Below are positions 42,103 through 46,486 of a stretch of DNA of 46,486 bases, piece after piece. The notes beneath the pieces were generated by a model. The model did not search any database. It was given only the letters and a program-made list of their open reading frames with translations, and was not told where the DNA came from. Made by a program: the position numbers and the translations under genes. The DNA lies in contig JAHCJV010000044.1 in assembly GCA_026126105.1 (NCBI GenBank), forward strand, positions 1-46,486, given 5' to 3'. The stretch is from Enhydrobacter sp. Lineage in GTDB: Bacteria > Pseudomonadota > Alphaproteobacteria > Reyranellales > Reyranellaceae. Every line of letters begins with the position of its first letter. Positions within the stretch are counted from its first letter, which is position 1.

Positions 42103-42118
42103 TAGCAAACTTTTGCTA
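42103..42118. promoter_or_regulatory. Palindromic operator upstream of the AbiEi-Fic gene
   Basis: TAGCAAA at 42103-42109 and TTTGCTA at 42112-42118 form a perfect inverted repeat with a two-base centre, 25 bases before the Fic start codon. On the minus strand it overlaps a plausible promoter (TTAACC, 17 bases, TGCTAA). AbiEi antitoxins are known to repress their own promoters by binding inverted repeats, so autorepression through the N-terminal domain is the natural reading (inference). Confidence 0.6.
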
Positions 42119-42655
42119 GTTAAGGGTTAATTTCTGCAATCTTTCCGGAGATAAGACGACCCCGGATGGAGCGCACCTCCGGATTTCCCTAACGTTAGAT
42201 CAATGGCCATTTTGCCGTTACGTCGAGCATCGCGATCTCTTCGGCTGGGCGATGGTGCCTCCGCGCGCGCCGGTCGGTGCAAGGCGCGTACTCAACAAAC
42301 GTGACGCGATGGCGGCCGATCCCGGGCTGTGGATCTGGCCCTGGCTGCTGCAGGGTGCGAAGCTCGCCTCGATCCGCGTTCGACTTCTGAATCTCTCCAG
42401 GGAGCGCGACCAGCCGCTCGATCGTGGAGCGGCGACTGGAGCGCGCGCTCGGCCTGATAGCTCACGTCGGATGCACGACGCAATCATCCGACATTTCCTA
42501 TCAAGCCCCGGGCTGTCTTGAAGCGCCCGCCAATACGGTAATGCGTGCAGGCGCGCCGGGATGCTGGACTTCACTGGGCACGATCGCCGGATCGGCGCGC
42601 GCGTACCCCTCTCAGCGATTACGAACCATTCCATTCCGAAAAATACCTAATGGTG
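42119..42655. other. Degenerate intergenic region
   Basis: About 540 bases without a supportable gene between the divergent Fic gene and the HTH gene. Open frames on both strands have poor coding character. It contains two short pieces copied from the hypothetical gene at 36845 (see the repeat entry), which suggests this is scar tissue from past rearrangements. Confidence 0.5.
42344..42450. repeat. Scrambled fragments of the 36845-37144 gene
   Basis: 42344-42368 matches 36976-37000 in 24 of 25 bases in the same orientation. 42427-42450 matches the reverse complement of 37067-37090 in 24 of 24 bases. In the intact gene the two pieces are 66 bases apart in one direction; here they are 58 bases apart and inverted relative to each other. 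So this is a remnant of a second copy that has been rearranged. Confidence 0.65.
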
Positions 42656-42684
42656 TTGGCAATGACCGCCCATTCGGGTAATTT
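42656..42684 (+). promoter_or_regulatory. Candidate promoter of the HTH/excisionase pair
   Basis: TTGGCA at 42656-42661 and TAATTT at 42679-42684 are separated by exactly 17 bases, and the ATG follows 24 bases later. A good sigma-70-like match for this GC-rich background. Confidence 0.45.
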
Positions 42685-42707
42685 CTAAATGAAGACACGG
42701 AGCGGTG

Positions 42708-43451
42708 ATGGCTACTCCCGGCGAACTTGTGGCAGCAGTTGCAGAAGCACTTGGCATTCCGCTCGCCACCGTTGTCGAGCATGACCGGAACCTCGTCGTA
42801 GCTGGTCTGCGCACCAAAGGTGGGCGCGGCCGGAGCGCCCCGCAAACGACACCCCGCGATCTCGCTCATCTTCTTGCTGCGATACTCGGCAGCGAACTCA
42901 TTCAGCACTCGGTGCACTCGGTCCGGCGCTACGAAGTCACCGTGCCGGCTGTGAGCCAGTCGAGCCCGCAGCTCTTCGCTGGCTCCGGCATCGAGGAGCT
43001 TGAGAGCCTGCCGAAGAGGCACAGTTTTCTGGATGCTCTCGAAGCGCTTGCGGCGGCCATGACCGGAGGCAGCGTTGCCGCCGGGACGGGCTCCAAAGCT
43101 CCCGCTACGGGAATGTCCTCTGTCGAAATCGGCGTGTTGAGCCCCGGAACCCTCGCCGACATACGTCTTGCAGGGCTGACGCGCAGAGACGTCCGGAGCG
43201 TCCGCTATCTGCTTCCCGATCCCTTCGACGGCGAGCATGCGCCGGGCACGGCCGAATTGAAGGCCTGGGAAGCACGGATCAAGCAGCTCCGCGTCGACAG
43301 CTACGTAAAAGTTTACCGGAGCCTGGATGAGGAGGCGCTCTTCAGGCTTGCAACCCGGCTACGGGTCAAGGGTGGCCGGATGGCTGCCGGCCCCTCATCC
43401 GCATTGGCGCGACCGCGCGCAGATCGTTCGATCCTTAAAGGCAGGAGGTAG
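42708..43451 (+). CDS. Hypothetical protein with N-terminal HTH-like region
   Basis: Protein of 247 aa. Residues 1-60 read like a helix-turn-helix region (LVAAVAEALGIPLATVVEHD, then VVAGLRTKGGRGRSA). The remainder has a middle of short helices and a basic C-terminus (RLRVKGGRMAAG, RPRADR). The start is ATG 42708, with an overlapping GTG three bases earlier. It precedes the excisionase-like gene by three bases, so the two form a unit. I know similar two-gene units from alphaproteobacterial islands. A regulatory or element-maintenance role is likely but unproven. Confidence 0.65.
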   Translation: MATPGELVAAVAEALGIPLATVVEHDRNLVVAGLRTKGGRGRSAPQTTPRDLAHLLAAILGSELIQHSVHSVRRYEVTVPAVSQSSPQLFAGSGIEELESLPKRHSFLDALEALAAAMTGGSVAAGTGSKAPATGMSSVEIGVLSPGTLADIRLAGLTRRDVRSVRYLLPDPFDGEHAPGTAELKAWEARIKQLRVDSYVKVYRSLDEEALFRLATRLRVKGGRMAAGPSSALARPRADRSILKGRR

Positions 43452-43454
43452 ATC

Positions 43455-43697
43455 ATGGACGGCCGTCTGGTCACTGAGCACGTCGAAGCCGCACTCGCCG
43501 ATGATATTCTGCGCGGGGCCGGAGCCATCGCCGCGTTCCTGTTTGGCGGGAGGTCGCACCGCCGCAAGGTTTACCATCTGGTGGCGACGTCACGCTTGCC
43601 GACTTTCAAGCTCGGGGCGTTGCTATGCGCGCGTCGCACGGTGCTGCGGGATTGGATCGCGGAGCAGGAGGAGCGTGGCAGGAAAGGAAGGGCATAG
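43455..43697 (+). CDS. Excisionase/AlpA-like small DNA-binding protein
   Basis: Protein of 80 aa with the pattern ADDILRGAGAIAAFLFGG, RRKVYHLVATSRLPTFKLG, then RRTVLRDWIAEQE, a winged-helix excisionase-like family common next to integrases. GGAGG sits 7-11 bases before the ATG, overlapping the previous gene's stop. It may control excision direction or act as a regulator for the island. A truncated second copy of the same family starts at 44728. Confidence 0.75.
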   Translation: MDGRLVTEHVEAALADDILRGAGAIAAFLFGGRSHRRKVYHLVATSRLPTFKLGALLCARRTVLRDWIAEQEERGRKGRA

Positions 43698-43837
43698 CGT
43701 GCCGACGCTCGGCTACGCTCTCTCACTGTCGTCCTTCCAGGGCTTACGTCTTAGGGGTCAATGGGTTGTCGCCGGATGAGGCGCAGGTCGCTCGCGCCCA
43801 GGCCCGGCGAGGCCTGGGCCGTCATGGAGCGATGCGT

Positions 43838-44317
43838 TCAACTGTTCAATCCGGCTGGTCGCGATCCACGCTGCCGCCGGCGCTGACCCTGGGTGGGTTC
43901 GGGCCGCGGAGCCTCGGATGCCTCCATGGTGCCCGACACGACGGCGAAAACATCTTCCGCGCCGCTCAAGAGGAGCTTGCTCTGCTGATTGCCGTCGAGA
44001 TCGCGCCACAGAAGGCGGGACTGGTACGCCTTACGAGGCACGTAGCCTTCCTTCGGAAGGAACTGCTCGACTTGGAAGCGCACGAGCGGGTTGATGGCCA
44101 CCTGGTCGTGCGGAAGCATCCGGAACCGGTGGCTTTCCGCGAAGGCGGCAGGCGCTTCTTCGACAAGGATACTTTCGTCGCGGCTGATGAGCACGACGCG
44201 GCTGAGAAACGATCGCGACGTCTGGAAATTCGGGTTCGCTGACGCATCATAGCGTTCGACGAAGGCGACGTGTTCGGGTTGAAGAAGGCGACGACCGATG
44301 GTGACGAAAGTTGGCAT
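43838..44317 (-). CDS. Hypothetical protein
   Basis: Protein of 159 aa beginning MPTFVTIGRRLLQPEHVAFVERYD. GGAGG lies five bases before the ATG at 44317. The body is soluble, with mixed strands and helices (RSFLSRVVLISRDESILVEE, LLWRDLDGNQQSKLLLSG). The tail is basic and low-complexity (QGQRRRQRGSRPAG). No signal peptide, no known family. The clear ribosome binding site and steady composition make it a probable real gene. It converges on the excisionase-like gene. Confidence 0.65.
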   Translation of the reverse strand: MPTFVTIGRRLLQPEHVAFVERYDASANPNFQTSRSFLSRVVLISRDESILVEEAPAAFAESHRFRMLPHDQVAINPLVRFQVEQFLPKEGYVPRKAYQSRLLWRDLDGNQQSKLLLSGAEDVFAVVSGTMEASEAPRPEPTQGQRRRQRGSRPAGLNS

Positions 44318-44344
44318 GTGATCCTCCACATTCTGGGGTTGCAA

Positions 44345-44727
44345 TGCCGATCACCGTGAATGCCGTCACGTGACAGGACAATAAGAGCCCCTTGTAACCG
44401 ACGGGAACCTTCGCGGTTCGCAGCCGTCGGCGCGGACCGCATGCACTACGTCGACCCGGTTAAAGATCAGAGGCTGTAACGCCCGCGTATTCTTCCGTTT
44501 GCGCATCGGTTTGAAACAGATCGCAGCCGCTTGAAAGCTTTCGCATCACATCCTGAGATTCGTTGACTGTAAGGCCGCGCCGCGATCATGAATTAGCCAT
44601 TCCTGGCTATTCGTGTTGCATGCTGCAGTGAGTGCGGGCCGCCCCACTGAAATTCCAGAAACAGCCGAGGTTCCGGGAATTGCTCCAAAGCACGGAGCAC
44701 GACCACCAAACTCCGGGAGAACCCCCT
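44345..44727. other. Intergenic region with a palindrome
   Basis: 383 bases with no gene I can support. It holds a possible promoter, TTGACT at about 44562 with a weak -10 about 17 bases on. It also holds a perfect inverted repeat TAGCCA-TTCC-TGGCTA at 44594-44609, which looks like an operator or small hairpin in front of the truncated excisionase-like gene. Confidence 0.45.
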
Positions 44728-44844
44728 ATGACTTGCCCACCCTATGATTCAAGTGAGACCAACTTCGCGGACGACCTGTTGAAAGGTGCCGATCAGATCT
44801 CCGAGTTTCTCTATGGAGACAGGCCCCATCAGTTTTCCCGATAA
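44728..44844 (+). pseudogene. Truncated copy of the excisionase-like gene
   Basis: Reads MTCPPYDSSETNF, then ADDLLKGADQISEFLYGDRP, parallel to ADDILRGAGAIAAFLFGGRS in the gene at 43455. The similarity stops abruptly at about 44822, after which the frame runs four codons to a stop. The DNA-contacting remainder is absent. From the break onward the sequence belongs to the minus-strand secreted-protein gene. GGGAGA lies about seven bases upstream, so the intact ancestor was translated. Confidence 0.7.
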
Positions 44845-45285
44845 TGCGATGCCGGAAATCGAGCAGACATTGAGCTTTGCCTGCAGGCCGCCGGGCAACG
44901 TGCAGGCTGCAAACCGCGTCATCGCCTCCAGATCGTCCATGCTCGCTCTCGCGATACTGTAGCTATAGGTTTCGTGATTCTTGAGAGCGAGGACCGTTTT
45001 CACGTACAGGCCGGTTCTCGCAGAACATGTGTCCCTCGAAGCATCGGGTACACCGAGCCGTTGGCGCTCAGTCTCCGCGCCCCTGATGATTGGGGCCAAT
45101 TGCTTCAGCCTCGCATCAACCTCCCTGGCAATCTCTGGAGGGACTGTTCCGGTTGCAACCGGCGTCACCTGCTGCGCCAGCGCAGGCGAAGTTACCGAGG
45201 CTCCTGCGGAAAGGAACAGCGCACCGACGGTGACCGTCCCGGCCACTAGTGCTGCCCGTGCTTTTTGAAGAGAGATTATGCTCAT
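44749..45285 (-). CDS. Hypothetical secreted protein with a possibly replaced C-terminal tail
   Basis: Protein of 178 aa with a signal peptide (hydrophobic stretch ALVAGTVTVGALFLSAGA, cleavage near ALAQQ). The mature part has cysteines in RDTCSAR, FAACTLPGG and LNVCSIS. GGGAG lies before the ATG. The last 25 or so residues (from about GPVSIEKLGDL on) are encoded by the antisense of the excisionase-like fragment. The original C-terminus was therefore probably lost when the two sequences were joined near 44822. Whether the product is functional is unclear; no family recognised. Confidence 0.6.
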   Translation of the reverse strand: MSIISLQKARAALVAGTVTVGALFLSAGASVTSPALAQQVTPVATGTVPPEIAREVDARLKQLAPIIRGAETERQRLGVPDASRDTCSARTGLYVKTVLALKNHETYSYSIARASMDDLEAMTRFAACTLPGGLQAKLNVCSISGIALSGKLMGPVSIEKLGDLIGTFQQVVREVGLT

Positions 45286-45563
45286 TGTCTGCTCCCTGCG
45301 CCGAATGAATCGGCCAAGTAATAAACGAACGAATACTGTATAATCTCAAATATATACCGACGGTGGTGAAAGTAATATATGTAAGTAATTCTTTGCTTAC
45401 AGTTCGCCTCTACTTACGAAAGGTGCAACGTTATTGCTCATTCTGTTGCACTCTCATTTCGACAGCGTTATCTTTATGGTGAACGCTGGGCTAATGACGG
45501 GGAGGGCAGGGCGACGGGCTCGCAGGCCATTTATTTCTGGTTGAAATTCCTAAATGCACCAAT
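45286..45563. other. AT-rich intergenic region with inverted repeats
   Basis: 278 bases between divergent genes, notably AT-rich at about 45310-45400 compared with the rest of the window. It contains GTGCAAC at 45423-45429 with its exact complement GTTGCAC at 45445-45451, and GTAAG..CTTAC around 45380-45401. The region could be a promoter pair, a recombination site for the neighbouring recombinase, or a junction of imported DNA; none can be decided from the sequence. Confidence 0.45.
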
Positions 45564-46274
45564 TTGAGCAAGAGTGTCGCATCACAGTCTCTCCGGACGC
45601 AGGCTGGGCCGTCGCCGGACCGTCGGGGAGCCGACGCCTACACGCCATCCCTCTACACGGTGCGAGGAGCGCGTAAGTACCTGAACGCCGAGGAGCGCAC
45701 CCGCTTTCTCGCAGCCGTAGCTGATCTACCCCGCGACCATGCTCTCTTTGCTCTCACGATCGCCTGGACCGGTGCGCGCCCGAGCGAGCTTCTGGAGGTG
45801 ACGCCTGCCTCCTTCCAGATCGAGCCGTGCATCCTGACGCTCCGAACGCTGAAGCGCCGCCGTCACGCCATGCGCGAGCTGCCGCTGCCGCCTACCCTGA
45901 TGCGCGACCTAGACGACGCGTTCGGCCTGGCCGCGTCGCAACGCGACCCTGAAGGCGCGCACGCGAGGCTGTGGCCATGGTGCCGTCAGACGGCCTGGCG
46001 GACGATCAAGCACTCGATGGCGGCAGCGGGCATCGTTGGCGCCGCCGCCTGCCCGCGTGGCCTCCGCCACGCTTTCGGCGTCGGCACCCTCCAGGCCGGC
46101 ATCCCGATCAACATGACGCAGAAATGGCTAGGCCATTCGCGTCTCACAACGACGGCAATCTACGCGGACGCGTGCGGAGAGGAGGAGCGCGCCATCTTTT
46201 CGCGGTGGTGCAAGTCGATCAGCGCTGACGCAGCGCCTGCTTCACCGCCGGAGTTGTCGAGCGAGGCGCCATGA
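45564..46274 (+). CDS. Small tyrosine recombinase (catalytic domain only)
   Basis: Protein of about 236 aa. The catalytic set is R72 (GARPSELLE), K97 (RTLKRRR), R168 (RGLRHAFG, with arginine in place of the usual first histidine), H191 (WLGHSRLTTT) and Y200 (AIYADA). There is no room for a core-binding SAM-like domain; the catalytic domain begins at about residue 36 (ARKYLNAEERTRFLAAV). The start is uncertain: the frame begins with a TTG at 45564 and no good ribosome binding site is visible. Such short recombinases occur on plasmids and islands. It may be a shortened relic or a self-sufficient small type. Confidence 0.8.
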   Translation: MSKSVASQSLRTQAGPSPDRRGADAYTPSLYTVRGARKYLNAEERTRFLAAVADLPRDHALFALTIAWTGARPSELLEVTPASFQIEPCILTLRTLKRRRHAMRELPLPPTLMRDLDDAFGLAASQRDPEGAHARLWPWCRQTAWRTIKHSMAAAGIVGAAACPRGLRHAFGVGTLQAGIPINMTQKWLGHSRLTTTAIYADACGEEERAIFSRWCKSISADAAPASPPELSSEAP

Positions 46275-46372
46275 CGCGTACGAAGCCACCGGCGAAGGAC
46301 TCGCACCAATTCGATACGCCGCCGCAGCTTGCCTCTCTCTCTCACGCGCTGGTGCCCCGTGCAAATCTCTGA
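46271..46372 (+). CDS. Possible 33-aa ORF coupled to the recombinase gene
   Basis: ATG overlaps the recombinase stop (ATGA) and the frame runs 33 codons (MTRTKPPAKDSHQFDTP..) to a TGA. The coupling is the only support; composition and length give no further clue. Confidence 0.25.
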   Translation: MTRTKPPAKDSHQFDTPPQLASLSHALVPRANL

Positions 46373-46376
46373 TGTT

Positions 46377-46486
46377 TCACGGATACCAATGCGTCACATC
46401 ACCTATTGCTCGATACAGCTCCGCGCTCGCGGTATTGCCGCACAGTACTGTCAGCATGTTGATGGAGCGCGCCAGTAGCACAAGGC
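46377..46486 (-). CDS. Possible C-terminal end of a gene cut by the window edge
   Basis: A minus-strand frame enters from the right edge and reads LVLLARSINMLTVLCG, then NTASAELYRAIGDVTHWYP, before a TGA at 46379-46377. The mix of a hydrophobic helix and a polar end looks protein-like, but 36 residues are too few to name a family. Confidence 0.35.
   Translation of the reverse strand, partial: LVLLARSINMLTVLCGNTASAELYRAIGDVTHWYP

Overview
The window looks like a chromosomal segment from a high-GC alphaproteobacterium. The evidence is high-GC codon use, many solute ABC importers with Tat-like signal peptides, and housekeeping genes typical of Rhodospirillales/Hyphomicrobiales (Reyranella- or Bradyrhizobium-like lineages; a tentative placement from gene style, not a search). 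Positions 1 to about 35,400 appear to be stable core and catabolic chromosome. Positions about 35,400 to the right edge look like an integrated, partly decayed genomic island inserted at a tRNA-Gly gene.

Catabolic half (1-20,000). A seven-gene plus-strand operon couples a dipeptide-type ABC importer (binding protein, two permeases, two ATPases) to both subunits of a hydantoinase/oxoprolinase (hyuA, hyuB). A palindromic dispersed repeat sits between the two ATPase genes. Facing it on the minus strand are an acyl-CoA synthetase, a Nudix hydrolase and an FAD amine-type oxidoreductase, then a PEBP-like protein. A polyamine-type ABC importer follows (ATPase, two permeases, binding protein), ending in a 2-oxoglutarate/Fe(II) oxygenase that probably acts on the imported solute. 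Exonuclease III is divergent from this operon.

Middle (20,000-35,400). Minus-strand genes encode a branched-chain-type binding protein, a SpoIIAA-like protein, alanine dehydrogenase and a GTP cyclohydrolase II with a degenerate N-terminal half. An OmpR-type response regulator is divergent. Next come two close paralogues of a ferritin-like diiron protein around a YoaK-type membrane protein and a ferredoxin-type reductase, a candidate oxygenase system. Then follow a secreted protein, a transglutaminase-like protein, tRNA-Ala(CGC), and a compact plus-strand run: RidA, two related membrane proteins (one fused to an FHA domain), YggT, DUF167 and FolD. An AHSA1 protein and a prolyl-tRNA editing deacylase precede tRNA-Gly(GCC).

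Island (35,400-46,486). A tyrosine integrase lies directly downstream of tRNA-Gly. The cargo includes a large cysteine-rich secreted protein with three repeat modules, a small secreted protein, a truncated AbiEii-type nucleotidyltransferase, and an AbiEi-like/Fic fusion preceded by a palindromic operator. There is also a small HTH/excisionase-like pair, a truncated second copy of that excisionase overlapped antisense by a secreted protein gene, and a second small tyrosine recombinase. The most unusual items are the AbiEi-Fic/AbiEii arrangement and the duplicated diiron/reductase locus.
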